Of a stretch of DNA of 32,796 nucleotides, positions 7,138 to 17,419 are shown one piece after another. Source of the stretch: Lunatimonas sp. (GTDB taxonomy: Bacteria; Bacteroidota; Bacteroidia; Cytophagales; Cyclobacteriaceae). The translations under genes and the position numbers were made by a program. Where the stretch lies: contig NZ_JAFIEU010000023.1 in NCBI RefSeq assembly GCF_020832325.1, positions 1 through 32,796 on the forward strand. The letters run 5' to 3'. Under the pieces are notes generated by a model. It saw only the letters and a list, made by a program, of their open reading frames with translations. It was not told the DNA's origin and did no database searches. Numbering within the stretch: the stretch's first letter is position 1; every line of letters starts with the position of its first letter.

Positions 7138-9972
7138 TTACTTTCTTTTCAGCTCCTCAAACAGAAACCTCCCTGTGTGGCTTTTGGGATTTTTGGCTAC
7201 TACTTCCGGGACTCCTTCGGCCACTATCTCTCCGCCCTTATCTCCACCTTCCGGTCCCAGATCGATGAGGTGGTCGGCTACCTTGATTACATCTAGGTTA
7301 TGCTCAATGATCAGTACCGTATTGCCCTTATCCACTAACTTATTTAGCACTTCCAGCAGGTGTTCGATGTCTTGAAAGTGAAGCCCAGTGGTAGGCTCAT
7401 CGAGGATGTAGAATGTCTGGCCGGTATCCTTTTTGGATAGCTCGGTGGCGAGTTTTACACGCTGTGCCTCTCCGCCGGAGAGGGTGGTGGCATGCTGCCC
7501 CAACGTAATATAGCCTAGCCCCACTTCAAACAGTGTCTGAATCTTCCGAAGTATCTTCGGCTGATTTTCAAAAAACTCCACCGCCTGCTCTACCGTCATG
7601 TCCAACACGTCGGAAATACTCTTGCCTTTAAAGCGCACCTCCAGCGTTTCCCGGTTGTAGCGCTTGCCCTTGCAGGTCTCGCAGGGGACGTGTACATCGG
7701 GAAGAAAATCCATCTCAATAAGCTTCATCCCCGCTCCCTCGCAATCCTCACAGCGCCCTCCCTTCACGTTAAAGGAAAAACGGCCGGGCTTGTAACCCCT
7801 AATTTTGGATTCGGGGAGCTCGGTGAAGAGGGCCCGAATATCGGTGAAAACACCCGTGTAGGTAGCTGGGTTTGATCTGGGAGTACGTCCTATAGGCGAT
7901 TGGTCCACCTCAATGACCTTGTCCAAATGCTCCAATCCCTGTACGCTCTTGTGAGGAAGTGGCTCCTTTTTTGAATGGTAAAAATGGCGGTTTAATAGCG
8001 GGTACAGGGTTTCGTGAATCAACGAACTCTTGCCCGATCCGGATACTCCTGTCACACAGATCATGGTGCCCAGCGGAAATTTGACCGATACGTTTTTCAG
8101 GTTGTGGCCAGTGGCTCCCTTCAGTACCAGTGATTCCCCATTTCCCTTCCTCCGCAACTCCGGCACTGCAATCTGCTTCTTGCCGCTCAGGTATTGAGCC
8201 GTGAGGCTGTCCAACTGCAAAATCTCTGTGGGCGTACCGCTGGCTACTATCTGCCCGCCGTGCCTCCCGGCGCCAGGTCCTATATCCACGATATGGTCTG
8301 ACTCCAACATCATGTCCTTGTCATGCTCTACCACCAGCACCGAGTTCCCCAGGTCCCGCAGGTCTTGGAGAGCCTTGATCAATTTGACGTTATCCCGCTG
8401 ATGTAGACCGATGCTTGGTTCATCCAGGATATACAATACCCCGACGAGCTGTGTACCAATCTGTGTGGCCAGACGAATACGCTGTGCCTCTCCCCCGGAA
8501 AGCGTCCGTAAGGGGCGGTTGAGCGTGAGGTAGCTCAGGCCAATATCCAACAAAAAGCCAATCCGCTTACGAATCTCCTTAAGTACTTCCGCACCGATGA
8601 TGCGCTGCTTTTCGGTCATGCGGCTTTCCACATCTGAAAACCATGCCGATAGTTGTGAGATGTCCATCTCTGCCAGCTCCCCAATATGTTTCTCGGCTAC
8701 CCGAAAATGCAGCGATTCCTTCTTGAGCCGGTATCCGCCGCAGTCCGGGCAGGTACGGGTAGTAGTGAAGTCAGCTACCCACTTTTGGATCTTATCCGAG
8801 CCGCCTTCCTGCTGTTTTTGGAGAAAATGAATGATGCCTTCGAAGGTGGTGTTCCAAGTGGTCCCGGGGTATTTCACGGAATCTACCGCCACTTCCACAT
8901 GGTCCCCATATAGCAAGGTATGGATTACCTCTTCGCTGAGCTTTTTTATGGGGGTTGAAATACTGGCTTTGTGACGCTTTAGGATGGCATCAATCTTTTT
9001 AAAGATCCATATATCCCGAAATTCACCCAAGGGAGCGATGCCTCCACGGCTGATGCTCAGATCCGGGTCGGGCATGATATTTTCTCTGGTAATCTCCTCT
9101 ATCACACCCAACCCATTGCAGGCAGGGCAAGCACCATAGGGGCTGTTAAAGGAAAAGTTATTCGGGGCGGGCTCATCGTAGCTGAGGCCCGTTTCCGGAT
9201 CCATCAAGTATTTGGAAAAATGGTACACGGCACCGCTTTCGTCCCGCAGCATGATGATGCCCTTTCCTAGGTTTAAGGCGGTCTTTAGGGACTGCACGAT
9301 GCGGTACCTATCGGTCTCATCCGCCACGATGCGGTCTACCACGATCTCTATGTCGTGGATCTTGTAGCGGTCCAGTTGCATCTTTGGCACGAGATCCATG
9401 ACCACGCCGTCTACGCGCACTTTGGAGTAGCCCATCTTTCGTACCTGTTCAAAGAGCTCCCGGTAGTGGCCTTTCCTACCCTTGACCACGGGCGCCAGCA
9501 AGTAGAGTTTCTTCCCTCCAAACTGCTGAAAGAGCTGCTCCACGATTTGATCTTCTGTCTGCCGGACCATCCGATGTCCGGTCAGGTAGGAAAACGCTTC
9601 CCCCGCACGGGCATACAAGAGGCGCATAAAGTCGTAAATCTCCGTGACGGTTCCCACGGTGGATCGGGGATTTTTGGAGGTGGTTTTTTGCTCGATGGAA
9701 ATTACGGGTGATAGCCCATTGATCTTATCCACATCGGGCCTTTCCATGCCGCCCAGAAAGGAACGGGCATACGCAGAAAAGCTCTCCATGTACCTTCGCT
9801 GCCCTTCTGCATAGATGGTATCAAATGCCAAGGAACTTTTGCCGCTGCCGCTTATTCCTGTGATCACCACCAGCTTATACCGGGGCAGGCTTAAATCGAT
9901 GTTTTTGAGATTGTGCTCCCGGGCACCAAAAATCTCTATTAATTCCTCGGTAAGTACGTTTTCTTCAGTCAT
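7138..9972 (-). CDS. uvrA: UvrABC excinuclease subunit A (first copy)
   Basis: UvrA recognises bulky DNA lesions, binds UvrB and starts nucleotide excision repair in the cytoplasm. The ATG at 9972 gives 944 residues, the usual length; a longer frame reaches 10134 but its extra 54 residues do not resemble UvrA. Two ATPase domains are complete: GISGSGKSS (about 39-47) with signature [16 protein letters not shown] (about 490), and GVSGSGKSS (about 640) with [15 protein letters not shown] (about 830). Zinc-binding CxxC pairs occur at [15 protein letters not shown] and GGRCEDCEG...CETCKGKRY (about 735-765). The UvrB-interaction region after NPRSTVGT is present. A Bacteroidota-type promoter lies just upstream. 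A second full-length UvrA is encoded at 24106-26922; this copy has the standard GGEAQRIRL signature and is the more canonical. Confidence 0.96.
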   Translation of the reverse strand: MTEENVLTEELIEIFGAREHNLKNIDLSLPRYKLVVITGISGSGKSSLAFDTIYAEGQRRYMESFSAYARSFLGGMERPDVDKINGLSPVISIEQKTTSKNPRSTVGTVTEIYDFMRLLYARAGEAFSYLTGHRMVRQTEDQIVEQLFQQFGGKKLYLLAPVVKGRKGHYRELFEQVRKMGYSKVRVDGVVMDLVPKMQLDRYKIHDIEIVVDRIVADETDRYRIVQSLKTALNLGKGIIMLRDESGAVYHFSKYLMDPETGLSYDEPAPNNFSFNSPYGACPACNGLGVIEEITRENIMPDPDLSISRGGIAPLGEFRDIWIFKKIDAILKRHKASISTPIKKLSEEVIHTLLYGDHVEVAVDSVKYPGTTWNTTFEGIIHFLQKQQEGGSDKIQKWVADFTTTRTCPDCGGYRLKKESLHFRVAEKHIGELAEMDISQLSAWFSDVESRMTEKQRIIGAEVLKEIRKRIGFLLDIGLSYLTLNRPLRTLSGGEAQRIRLATQIGTQLVGVLYILDEPSIGLHQRDNVKLIKALQDLRDLGNSVLVVEHDKDMMLESDHIVDIGPGAGRHGGQIVASGTPTEILQLDSLTAQYLSGKKQIAVPELRRKGNGESLVLKGATGHNLKNVSVKFPLGTMICVTGVSGSGKSSLIHETLYPLLNRHFYHSKKEPLPHKSVQGLEHLDKVIEVDQSPIGRTPRSNPATYTGVFTDIRALFTELPESKIRGYKPGRFSFNVKGGRCEDCEGAGMKLIEMDFLPDVHVPCETCKGKRYNRETLEVRFKGKSISDVLDMTVEQAVEFFENQPKILRKIQTLFEVGLGYITLGQHATTLSGGEAQRVKLATELSKKDTGQTFYILDEPTTGLHFQDIEHLLEVLNKLVDKGNTVLIIEHNLDVIKVADHLIDLGPEGGDKGGEIVAEGVPEVVAKNPKSHTGRFLFEELKRK

Positions 9973-10007
9973 AAACGGATAGATCCCTTGCTGATCGGCC
10001 AAGTTCG

Positions 10008-10040
10008 CAAAATTAGGTATTATTCGGAGATTCGACCAAT
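10008..10040 (-). promoter_or_regulatory. Promoter of the first uvrA
   Basis: On the minus strand TAATTTTG (10015-10008) matches the Bacteroidota -7 box TAnnTTTG exactly. ATTG (10040-10037) lies 21 bases upstream as a one-mismatch -33 box. The predicted transcript starts near 10003-10004, about 30 bases before the ATG at 9972, which supports that start. I saw no SOS-type palindrome. Confidence 0.55.
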
Positions 10041-10090
10041 AACCCCTAGTAAACTTCCCCCGGTGGATTTTGGTTCTGCCAGCATTCCGA

Positions 10091-11770
10091 TTAATTCTTG
10101 CGGGCCTTTTCCCGGAGATCTTCCTCCGAATCACCTATGATGGTAGACTTGAGCCCACTCAGCATCAACTGCCACCAGTAATTAAAAATAAACTTGCTCT
10201 GATCGCGGACTTGGTACACGGCTCCTTTTTTCAGTTCCCCCCGCTTGGTGGGATTTTGAGACTTGATTACCAACTTATTCGCCAAAAATGAACCGATCCG
10301 CTGAAAGATATTCTGATCGTGGCCAAAATTCTTGTCCAAAATCTCGATCTCCAGGTCCTGAAACTTAGCTATCAACTCTCCGGCCCCATCGTAGTCGTTT
10401 GCCGAGATATTAAAATGCAATTCCGTCAGCTGCCCGTCCTTCAGAGCCACCCGGGTAGCGGGTTCTACCATGGCATTTATCGCCTTCAGATCAAATCCTC
10501 CCACGCTTCCCTGCATGGTAAACCTCCCCTTTTCGTCCAGTAAGAAGTACCGGCTCTTTAGGTTAATCTTGCCCTGACCCATGAGTCGGGCTTCCGCAAT
10601 CAGATGCAGGGTGTCGCTTTTGAGCAAATCTTCCTCGTAGGTGGTGAAGGGATAGATGGTAGCTTGCAACCGGTCAAAGAAGATGATTCCAGATCGGGGT
10701 GCATCGTTGTCCGGGCGTTCTTCATAGGAAACCCGCATGTTCTCTACAGCGATGGTGTCGATCTTGACCCTTAACTCGATGGATTTAACAATCTCGTGAA
10801 TCATCTTCGGGCGTTTGTCTCTATCTTCCGGTCGGCGTTTGTCCCGAAAGACTTCCAATTCGGGGTCTGTAACCAGGAGCTTCTCGGCATGAAGCTCCCC
10901 AGAGCTTAAGTAGCCGGCGAGGTCAATACCCAACAGTTCCAAACGCCCCTGCTTCAGCTCCATCCAATCGGTCTCCTTTTCAAACTGCCGGATGTAGGCG
11001 TACTTTTCTAACTTGTTTATCAGCGATACCTTATCGATGAACAGCCTTCTGTCATCCGTGTCAAATGAAAGATCTTTGGCGCTGATCGCATTTCGATAGT
11101 CGTTGAGGTGAACGGTGGCTTCGTCCATATAGCCCTGAATAAAGGCTATATCAAACAAGGCTTGCCGATCGCGCAAATGCTCTCTCGTAAATTCCAATTC
11201 ATCAGCGAATACATACAAATCCTTCAAGCTCAATCTCGTTGAATCGGTGTAGCTGTCTTTGTTGAAAAAATTCAGTTTGTTGACCCGAATGTGATTTACA
11301 AAGATGCGGTCGTAATCCTTTCCCTCCCGCTTTGGGGCATTTGAATTTCCCATTTCCAGCTCTTCTAGCGGGGGCGTGGAACTTTCCAAAGAAAAGTCCT
11401 CCAAGTGTGCGGAATCTAGGCGAATGGAATTGTCCAACAAAAAATCCATCCATCGAAAACCGGTGAGGTTGGCCTCCTTTATGTTCAGGGTAAAGCGGAT
11501 CTTGTCCTTTTCACTTTCCAGCTCTCCTGGACTGATTGCTACATCCCTCAACCGAAGTACCGTACCAAAAAAATCGTAGTCCATGCGGATGTCGCCAAAA
11601 TGAACCTCATGACCGGCAAAATCAGAAGTCCGAGTGATCATGTCCCGAACAATTCGCTCTCCATTTTTATTGAGGTACAGGTTGACCACCGTGGGCAAGC
11701 TGAAATAGACTACGGCCACGATGCCAATCAATACGACAGCCACCTTCAACAAAATACGTAGGAGTCTCAT
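10091..11770 (-). CDS. Membrane-anchored AsmA-like protein
   Basis: The 559-residue protein has one N-terminal membrane segment (about 5-27, RILLKVAVVLIGIVAVVYF). A long beta-rich periplasmic part follows, with recurring strand patterns (VHFGDIRMDYDFFGTVLRLRDV, RLSLKDLYVFADELEF, HAEKLLVTDPELEVF). This resembles AsmA/DUF748-like proteins, the bridge-type repeats thought to move lipids or affect outer-membrane assembly. An AsmA-like C-terminal stretch (GQLTELHFNISANDYDGAG) is visible. A catalytic function is not expected. It lies about 120 bases upstream of uvrA on the same strand and is unlikely to share its function. The family assignment is by pattern, so the exact family could differ. Confidence 0.65.
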   Translation of the reverse strand: MRLLRILLKVAVVLIGIVAVVYFSLPTVVNLYLNKNGERIVRDMITRTSDFAGHEVHFGDIRMDYDFFGTVLRLRDVAISPGELESEKDKIRFTLNIKEANLTGFRWMDFLLDNSIRLDSAHLEDFSLESSTPPLEELEMGNSNAPKREGKDYDRIFVNHIRVNKLNFFNKDSYTDSTRLSLKDLYVFADELEFTREHLRDRQALFDIAFIQGYMDEATVHLNDYRNAISAKDLSFDTDDRRLFIDKVSLINKLEKYAYIRQFEKETDWMELKQGRLELLGIDLAGYLSSGELHAEKLLVTDPELEVFRDKRRPEDRDKRPKMIHEIVKSIELRVKIDTIAVENMRVSYEERPDNDAPRSGIIFFDRLQATIYPFTTYEEDLLKSDTLHLIAEARLMGQGKINLKSRYFLLDEKGRFTMQGSVGGFDLKAINAMVEPATRVALKDGQLTELHFNISANDYDGAGELIAKFQDLEIEILDKNFGHDQNIFQRIGSFLANKLVIKSQNPTKRGELKKGAVYQVRDQSKFIFNYWWQLMLSGLKSTIIGDSEEDLREKARKN

Positions 11771-11875
11771 GGGGTAGAACGTTTTAGGTCTGGATATTTT
11801 TTATCAATATAACCTTAATTTATTTTATCCTACCCATACATGCTATTTTAAACTGCAACCAACCAATCTAAATTC

Positions 11876-12817
11876 CTACAATGGCAACTCAATGGTATAG
11901 GTTTTCCCACTCCCAACGCTTAGCTTATCGGACCTCAACCAAGCATTGTGTAGCTTGAGTTCCTTGTAATTACTTCCATGCTGAATGGCCCATGAGGCTA
12001 AATTAGAGATGGAGGACGTAACCACCACCTCCCGATACCGGGGCAATTGGTATAAATCGGAGGCCTGTAGCTCAAAGCCATATTGCGAGGGATGGGAAAA
12101 CAATTCCTTCATGGCCAGGACACGAAACATGTATCGGCTGGTTTCCTCGTTGAGGTACAGGTCGTAGTAGTTGGGCACCTGCTGCTCATTGATCCGGCGG
12201 TTTAGGCCCGCCATACCCATGTTGTAGCTCGCTGCCACGTTGGTCCAACTGCCAAAACGCCCGTACGCGGAACGCAGGTATTTGCACGCAGCCACCGTTG
12301 CCTTCCGCCAGTGATACCGCTCGTCTACCTCATTGCTGACTTCGAGTCCAAACTCTTTGGCAGTGCTGGGCATAAATTGCCAAAACCCACGAGCCCCGGC
12401 AGGTGATACCACGTTCATCAGTCCGGACTCGATCAGTGCCACGTACTTAAAATCATCCGGTATCCCGTTTTCCTGCAACATCTGTTCGATTTCCGGGAAA
12501 AACCTTCCCGCCCGCTTCATCATCAACACCGTATTGGACTCCCAATAGGCATTTACATAAAGCTCCCGCTCCAGCCGCTCGTAGACATCCGGCTGATGCA
12601 GAGGAACTGACTCACCGGCGAAATCCAGCTTCTCCGGCAGCTTAAATATTCCAACTCTGGGACCGGGAGGCTCTTGGGCTGGGCCAAGAAAGGACTCCTC
12701 TTTTTGCTCGCGCGCCGGAGTATACGGATTTTCAGAAATTCGGTTCCATAGGAACGCCAAGCCTAGGAAGAGAATCCCAACCAAGGCATACAAGATCGTA
12801 AGTTGATTATTTTTCAA
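11876..12817 (-). CDS. Membrane-anchored lytic transglycosylase (SLT domain, MltD-like)
   Basis: The 313-residue protein cleaves peptidoglycan glycan strands from the periplasmic face. After an N-terminal anchor (ILYALVGILFLGLAFLW) and a proline-rich linker comes the SLT lysozyme-like domain. It has the catalytic glutamate in ALIESGL, then GARGFWQFMPSTAKEFGL and AASYNMG, all family hallmarks. A C-terminal extension (TSSISNLASWAIQHGSNYKELKLHN) resembles the LysM-like region often seen in MltD proteins. The start is a TTG at 12817: a TGA lies two codons upstream in frame, and the next in-frame ATG is far inside the domain, so the anchor needs the TTG. It is not obviously in an operon with its neighbours. 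Confidence 0.88.
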   Translation of the reverse strand: MKNNQLTILYALVGILFLGLAFLWNRISENPYTPAREQKEESFLGPAQEPPGPRVGIFKLPEKLDFAGESVPLHQPDVYERLERELYVNAYWESNTVLMMKRAGRFFPEIEQMLQENGIPDDFKYVALIESGLMNVVSPAGARGFWQFMPSTAKEFGLEVSNEVDERYHWRKATVAACKYLRSAYGRFGSWTNVAASYNMGMAGLNRRINEQQVPNYYDLYLNEETSRYMFRVLAMKELFSHPSQYGFELQASDLYQLPRYREVVVTSSISNLASWAIQHGSNYKELKLHNAWLRSDKLSVGSGKTYTIELPL

Positions 12818-12846
12818 GTGTCAAAAATTAACGTATGTCTCCCTGC

Positions 12847-12881
12847 ACGTGCTGCCGATTTACCCAACAGGTCTAGCACGT
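12847..12881. repeat. 7-bp inverted repeat upstream of the transglycosylase
   Basis: ACGTGCT (12847-12853) and AGCACGT (12875-12881) are perfect inverted arms separated by 21 bases, about 30-64 bases before the transglycosylase start. It could be a long operator or an RNA hairpin. The gap 12818-12963 contains no gene that I can see. Confidence 0.25.
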
Positions 12882-12963
12882 AAACCACCCCGCTGGAAAT
12901 AATACTGAAAGATAACGTTTTCGCATCAATCCTAAAATGGAAAAATGGTGGAAGGTATTCCAA

Positions 12964-12991
12964 TAAAAAAACCCGAGGGTAACTCGGGTTT
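12964..12991 (-). terminator. Terminator of the molybdenum hydroxylase operon
   Basis: AAACCCGAG and CTCGGGTTT form a perfect 9-bp stem with a 5-base loop. On the minus strand a run of T follows. It begins about 9 bases after the stop codon of the large subunit (13000-13002). Confidence 0.85.
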
Positions 12992-12999
12992 AGAAAGGT

Positions 13000-15282
13000 T
13001 TATGCAAGACGAAACGGAAGCTGGTACACCCGCTTGCCGGTTAGCTTGTAGTAGGCGTTTGCCAATGCCGGGGCCAACGGCGGAACAGGCGGTTCACCCA
13101 CTCCGGTTGGCTTTCGGGAACTCTCTATGATATGCACATGGATTTTTTGGGGTGACTCTGGCATACGTACCAGTTGGTATCCGTCAAAATTGTTTTGCTC
13201 TACCTGTCCGTTTTTTAGGGTGATGGCAGAGGTATTGGCAATGCTGGTTCCAAAAATCGCTCCGCCTTCAAATTGGGACCGAACCCGATCGGTGTTAACG
13301 GCAATTCCACAGTCTACCGCATAGTGCACCACAGGAATGGTGATTTTGCCGTCCGATGTCCTTCGTAGCTCGACCACGCAGGCCACATAGGTCAGAAAAC
13401 TCTTGTGCACGGCAAACCCCATAGCCGTTCCTGTGGGTAGTGACTTGCCCCAGCCAGATTCCTCTACCACCCGGCGTATCACCCCCTTCAGTCGGGCGGT
13501 TTCCCAAGGAAAATCTTCCAGCGGCTCCCCATAATTGCCAAAGTCTCCCTTGATCTCCCCCTCAAAGGTCAGCTTTTCGTCGTCTGCCAACATCTCCAAG
13601 TTAAAGGCTACCGGATCTTTACCACATGCCTCCGCGACCTCATCCATCATAGTGCAAATCGCAAAAGCATGGTGAATATTGCTCACAGACCTCATCCAAC
13701 CGATTCGGGTATGGGCTTTGGATTCGTGGGTTTCGATGCGGATATGGGGCACCTGGAAGGGATAATCGATGCAGCCCAACCCCAGTTCACCGTCAGAGGG
13801 ATGTAACTCTTCGGCGTTTGAAGTGGCCCCGATTGCGGGGAAAACGGTGTGGTGATTCCATCCAGTAAGTCTACGGTTTGCATCGAGCGTGGCCCGAATG
13901 CGCTGCGCACTGTGCGAATGGAAAAAATCATGGTGTAGATCATCCTCCCTGGTCCATTGCACGCGAATGGGCATACCCATTTCCTTCGCCAACAAGGCTG
14001 CCTCTACCAAAAAGTCCGGTTTGGACTTCCGTCCAAAGGCTCCTCCCAGTAGGGTCACACGTACGGTGATGTCCGCCAGTGCAACACCGGTAGCCTCTGC
14101 CACAGATTCCTTTGCCCATTGGGGGTGCTGCGTGGGCGCCCAGATCTCTAATTTACCGCCCTCCCACCGTGCGATGGCGGCTGGTGGTTCGATGGTGGCA
14201 TGGGCATAAAAGGGGGCTTCATATACCCGATCTATCACACGGGAAGCCTGCGATAACGCCGACTGAAAATCGCCACGCTCCCGCCGCACCATGCCGTCTT
14301 TTTGGGTACTGGCCTTCATTTCTTCCAATTGCTGCCGGGAGTCGTAATCGGCATTGGGACCCATGTCCCACTCGATCTCCAGCGCTTTTCGACCCTGCAT
14401 CGCTGCCCACGTATGGTCGGCAATAACTGCCAGTCCTTCCAAAGGCTTGTTCAGCCCGGGAGGAATGCCAGACCCGGAAATCTTAATAACCTGCCTAACG
14501 CCGGGAACCGCCAATGCTTTTTCATCCTTGTAAGAAACGATTTTCGCCCCCACCACCGGAGAACGGGCAATGACTGCGATCTTCATCCCGGGCAAATCTA
14601 CGTCCGCCCCAAATACCGCCTTACCGGTAACAAAGTCTTTCAAATCAATGATGGGCGTATCTTTTCCCACTAGTTTATACGTAGAAAAATCCTTTAGCGG
14701 CACCTGGCTTGGCTCGGGAAGCTCCAGCGATTGCGCCTTTGAGGCCAGTTCACCAAAGCCCAAAGACCGTCCACTACCGGCATGGTTGATCCGTCCATTT
14801 TCAGCGACACATTCCGACGCTTCTACGCCCCATTCCTTAGCCGCAGCCTGCGTCAGCAAGTACCTAGCGGTGGCACCAGCCTGACGCATGGGCTCGTAAA
14901 ACATCCTCACCGAAAAAGAACCATCGGTGTTTTGATTTCCATACGTATCTTCATCTCCCACCGCCTGCACGATCTTCACCTGGCTCCAGTCTGCTCCCAA
15001 TTCGTCTGCAACGATCATAGGCAGAGACGTGCGTATACCTTGTCCCATCTCGGAGCGGTGCGCAATGATCGTTACCGTCCCATCTGGATCTATACGTAAG
15101 TAGGCATTGGGTGTAAACACCGCATCCCCGTCCTTGGTACTACACTGAAACGTAACTCCTAACATCAGGCCACCTCCGGCCAGTGCACCTAGCTTCAAAA
15201 AATCCCGTCGGGAAGGCTGGTAGATTCGGGTGGTGGAGGGATCTTTTTTGGGAAAAGTGAGAAATGGAAATTTAGGTATCAT
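13000..15282 (-). CDS. Molybdopterin-dependent hydroxylase large subunit (IorB/xanthine-dehydrogenase type)
   Basis: This catalytic subunit of a molybdenum hydroxylase oxidises an aldehyde or N-heterocycle with water as the oxygen source. It carries a Tat signal (PSRRDFLKLGALAGGGLML), so the folded enzyme is exported to the periplasm. Family motifs include GQGIRTSLPMIVADELG (about residue 85), GGAFGRKS and the C-terminal GVGEPPVPPLAPALANA with the catalytic glutamate. The single-chain IorB type of about 760 residues matches isoquinoline 1-oxidoreductase beta subunits and related aldehyde dehydrogenases. The real substrate is unknown. I chose the ATG at 15282 over a TTG at 15291. It follows its [2Fe-2S] partner by 23 bases and is closed by a strong terminator. 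No cytochrome c subunit is adjacent. Confidence 0.92.
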   Translation of the reverse strand: MIPKFPFLTFPKKDPSTTRIYQPSRRDFLKLGALAGGGLMLGVTFQCSTKDGDAVFTPNAYLRIDPDGTVTIIAHRSEMGQGIRTSLPMIVADELGADWSQVKIVQAVGDEDTYGNQNTDGSFSVRMFYEPMRQAGATARYLLTQAAAKEWGVEASECVAENGRINHAGSGRSLGFGELASKAQSLELPEPSQVPLKDFSTYKLVGKDTPIIDLKDFVTGKAVFGADVDLPGMKIAVIARSPVVGAKIVSYKDEKALAVPGVRQVIKISGSGIPPGLNKPLEGLAVIADHTWAAMQGRKALEIEWDMGPNADYDSRQQLEEMKASTQKDGMVRRERGDFQSALSQASRVIDRVYEAPFYAHATIEPPAAIARWEGGKLEIWAPTQHPQWAKESVAEATGVALADITVRVTLLGGAFGRKSKPDFLVEAALLAKEMGMPIRVQWTREDDLHHDFFHSHSAQRIRATLDANRRLTGWNHHTVFPAIGATSNAEELHPSDGELGLGCIDYPFQVPHIRIETHESKAHTRIGWMRSVSNIHHAFAICTMMDEVAEACGKDPVAFNLEMLADDEKLTFEGEIKGDFGNYGEPLEDFPWETARLKGVIRRVVEESGWGKSLPTGTAMGFAVHKSFLTYVACVVELRRTSDGKITIPVVHYAVDCGIAVNTDRVRSQFEGGAIFGTSIANTSAITLKNGQVEQNNFDGYQLVRMPESPQKIHVHIIESSRKPTGVGEPPVPPLAPALANAYYKLTGKRVYQLPFRLA

Positions 15283-15305
15283 GGATTTCAAGGTTTGGGG
15301 TTGGA

Positions 15306-15758
15306 CTAGCGGGTAGTGCTGAGGATGGCTTCTTTGATGCGATTATAGGTTCCGCAGCGGCATAAATTGCCCGCCATGGCCTGATCGATCTCCGCGTCAG
15401 AAGGAGAAGGGTTTCTTTTGAGTAGAGCAGCAGCGCTCATGATCTGGCCTGCCTGGCAGTACCCGCACTGTGGTACATTGTACTCCACCCAGGCTTGTTG
15501 TACCGGATGGCTGCCATCTGCTGCCAAGCCTTCGATGGTGGTGATGGGTTGGTTGCCCACTTCGGATACGGGAAGCGTGCAGGATCTTACCGATGTATCG
15601 CCAAGCATCACGGTACAGGCACCGCAAAGGGCTTGACCGCATCCAAATTTGGTACCTTTCATACCGAGGAGGTCTCGAATTACCCAAAGTAGGGGCATCT
15701 CCTCCGGTGCTTCTACCGTCTGTTGCGTACCGTTAATCGTCAGTGTATAATTTGCCAT
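15306..15758 (-). CDS. [2Fe-2S] small subunit of molybdenum hydroxylase (IorA type)
   Basis: The 150-residue electron-transfer subunit carries two [2Fe-2S] clusters. The plant-type ferredoxin set is C40, C45, C48 and C60 ([13 protein letters not shown]). The C-terminal helical set is C98, C101, C133 and C135 (QCGYCQAGQ and [11 protein letters not shown]). The start at 15758 ([10 protein letters not shown]) is standard for the family; the longer frame to 15851 adds unrelated residues. It has no Tat signal and presumably travels with the Tat-bearing large subunit by hitchhiking. It is the first gene of the two-gene operon. No clear Bacteroidota promoter was found, although TAACTTTA lies about 30 bases upstream. 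Confidence 0.93.
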   Translation of the reverse strand: MANYTLTINGTQQTVEAPEEMPLLWVIRDLLGMKGTKFGCGQALCGACTVMLGDTSVRSCTLPVSEVGNQPITTIEGLAADGSHPVQQAWVEYNVPQCGYCQAGQIMSAAALLKRNPSPSDAEIDQAMAGNLCRCGTYNRIKEAILSTTR

Positions 15759-15937
15759 AAGGTAAGGGATAAATGTGTCGCTAGCTAAAGTTACATAAAT
15801 TTCCCAAAAATGACCCACCTTAGAGCATTTTATACGAAACAAGCACGGCACAACCCGACTCAGAATACACCAAGAAGGGAGTTCATAGCAAGGACGAATC
15901 GCAATCGGATACGCTCGGTGACGCCTCTGTCAAAGGC

Positions 15938-17029
15938 TTATCTATTCCACTTGATTTCGTACACACCACCCTTATCCAATCCGACAAAAATCCGCTCACC
16001 GGCAGGTCTGGACACCAGCACCAAATCCAGGATACCTCCAAACTGAACACTTGAAAAAGCCACTTCGGTCCAACTCTGACCCTTGTTGGTGGAGTACATG
16101 AGCTCAAGCGGCTGAGGTTCGTCGGTCTTGGCCCATTTGCCAGCCACGACCACCTCTGGGTTTTGCGTACTCACACCAATGCCAAAGAAGAAATGAGACT
16201 CCTCGTGGCGGTCGATGAGTTTTTGCCAAGATTGACCGTTGTTTTGAGAGCGGGAGAGCTCTCCCTCCCAACCGACATAAATGGACTGAGGGGTCTGCTT
16301 GTCAAAAGCTACTTTTTTCACCGTAGTCGGGTTTGGCACCAACGTATTCCAGAATCCTTCCTCTTGCCCGTTCTTCAGGTGAACGAGGTAACCGTTTTCA
16401 ATAGCCCCTTGTCCTCCGGCCCAAAGCTCGTTGGGTAGTTGGGGATTGATGAATACCCGCATGCGGTTGGCAAACATGTCAAAATCTCCCCAAACAGGCG
16501 TCCAGGTGACTCCCTTGTCCGTAGACTCAGCCACAACCTGGTAGCCGGTAGCGTACATTTTATCCGGTTGCTCCGGGTTCCAGGCAAAATGAAACACCGG
16601 TTCTTGGATTTCTCCACCAAAATTATGATCCAGGGTCGTCCAAGTATCCCCGCCATCTGAAGTATAGTAAAGTTCTGCCACTTGGTCCCAGGTGCCGTCC
16701 AAATCCCAAAGCGATGCCAAAATCTCGGTGCTGGAAAACACCACGGCACTGGTAAGGTTCTTACCCTTCAAGCCAAGCAGCTGCAGGTTGCCGCCTTCCA
16801 CGTTTCCGTGGTAGATGCCATCGTTTGTCAGCGCATAGAGTTTATCTCCCACTAGTTTCAATTCATTTACTTTCAATCCATCAAGACCACGGGAAATCAA
16901 CTCAAAGTCATCCTCATTGGGCAGGGTCACCCGTTCATCCGCCTCAACGCAGGACAACATTAGTAGACAAAGTGCACATAGCGGCACATAGCGTAGCATA
17001 GTTTGAAAAGAATGGTTCATCGGTATCAT
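15938..17029 (-). CDS. Asp-box (BNR) beta-propeller lipoprotein
   Basis: The 363-residue protein has a lipoprotein signal (LCALCLLMLSC, C27). A propeller follows with at least four Asp-box turns of S-D-G-TW type: TSDGGDTWT, STDKGVTWT, SQNNGQSWQ and STNKGQSWT. Such repeats fold into six- or seven-bladed sialidase-like or VPS10-like propellers. The catalytic arginine triad of sialidases is not evident, so a binding or scaffolding role is more likely than glycan cleavage. It is probably surface-exposed or periplasmic. Alternative starts at 17020 and 16999 would keep the signal peptide. It sits between the hydroxylase operon and the ubiA-like genes without an evident functional tie. Confidence 0.8.
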   Translation of the reverse strand: MIPMNHSFQTMLRYVPLCALCLLMLSCVEADERVTLPNEDDFELISRGLDGLKVNELKLVGDKLYALTNDGIYHGNVEGGNLQLLGLKGKNLTSAVVFSSTEILASLWDLDGTWDQVAELYYTSDGGDTWTTLDHNFGGEIQEPVFHFAWNPEQPDKMYATGYQVVAESTDKGVTWTPVWGDFDMFANRMRVFINPQLPNELWAGGQGAIENGYLVHLKNGQEEGFWNTLVPNPTTVKKVAFDKQTPQSIYVGWEGELSRSQNNGQSWQKLIDRHEESHFFFGIGVSTQNPEVVVAGKWAKTDEPQPLELMYSTNKGQSWTEVAFSSVQFGGILDLVLVSRPAGERIFVGLDKGGVYEIKWNR

Positions 17030-17102
17030 GTGTTTGGGTTATTTTCGAGAACGAGACGAAAAATCGGGAGGAAACGCTACAACACCTTCAAAAATACTTT
17101 CG

Positions 17103-17405
17103 CTACCATACAGCCTTTTTATGGGCTTTTGGATAAAAATCCACCATCAGCCATTTGGCCCCAGGAAGCACCCGCCTACCCACTTCCCAAAAGAAAAAAT
17201 CCAGCTCCTCGTCTTCAAACATATCCAGCAGATACTGGGTCACCACAACATCAAACACCGTCGTAGGAGGCACTTGGGCCATAGATTTCACAAAATCGAC
17301 ATTTCTTCTGTCGATCCTTTGTTTCGCAAGTGCGGTCATCCGCACAGACGGCTCCACGTACACAACCGAACCGGAACAACCAATTCGATCGTAGTTGTTT
17401 TGCAT
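17103..17405 (-). pseudogene. Decayed SAM-dependent methyltransferase behind the UbiA-like gene
   Basis: The reading frame from ATG 17405 starts MQNNYDRIG, which resembles the usual N-terminus of small class I methyltransferases. It then passes directly into CSGSVVYVEPS, the end of the second core strand. About 60 residues that should hold the glycine-rich SAM motif I are missing. Motif II (FDVVVTQYLLDMF) and motif III (VLPGAKWLMVDF) remain, then the frame ends at KKAVW and TAG although family members normally continue for some 60 residues. The junction contains a direct repeat (ACAACC at 17362-17367 and 17376-17381), consistent with slippage or deletion. Another ATG at 17420 overlaps the prenyltransferase stop by one base. 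The product could hardly bind SAM, so I call a pseudogene; a shortened functional protein is less likely. Confidence 0.55.
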
Positions 17406-17419
17406 GTCGACAAAAATCA

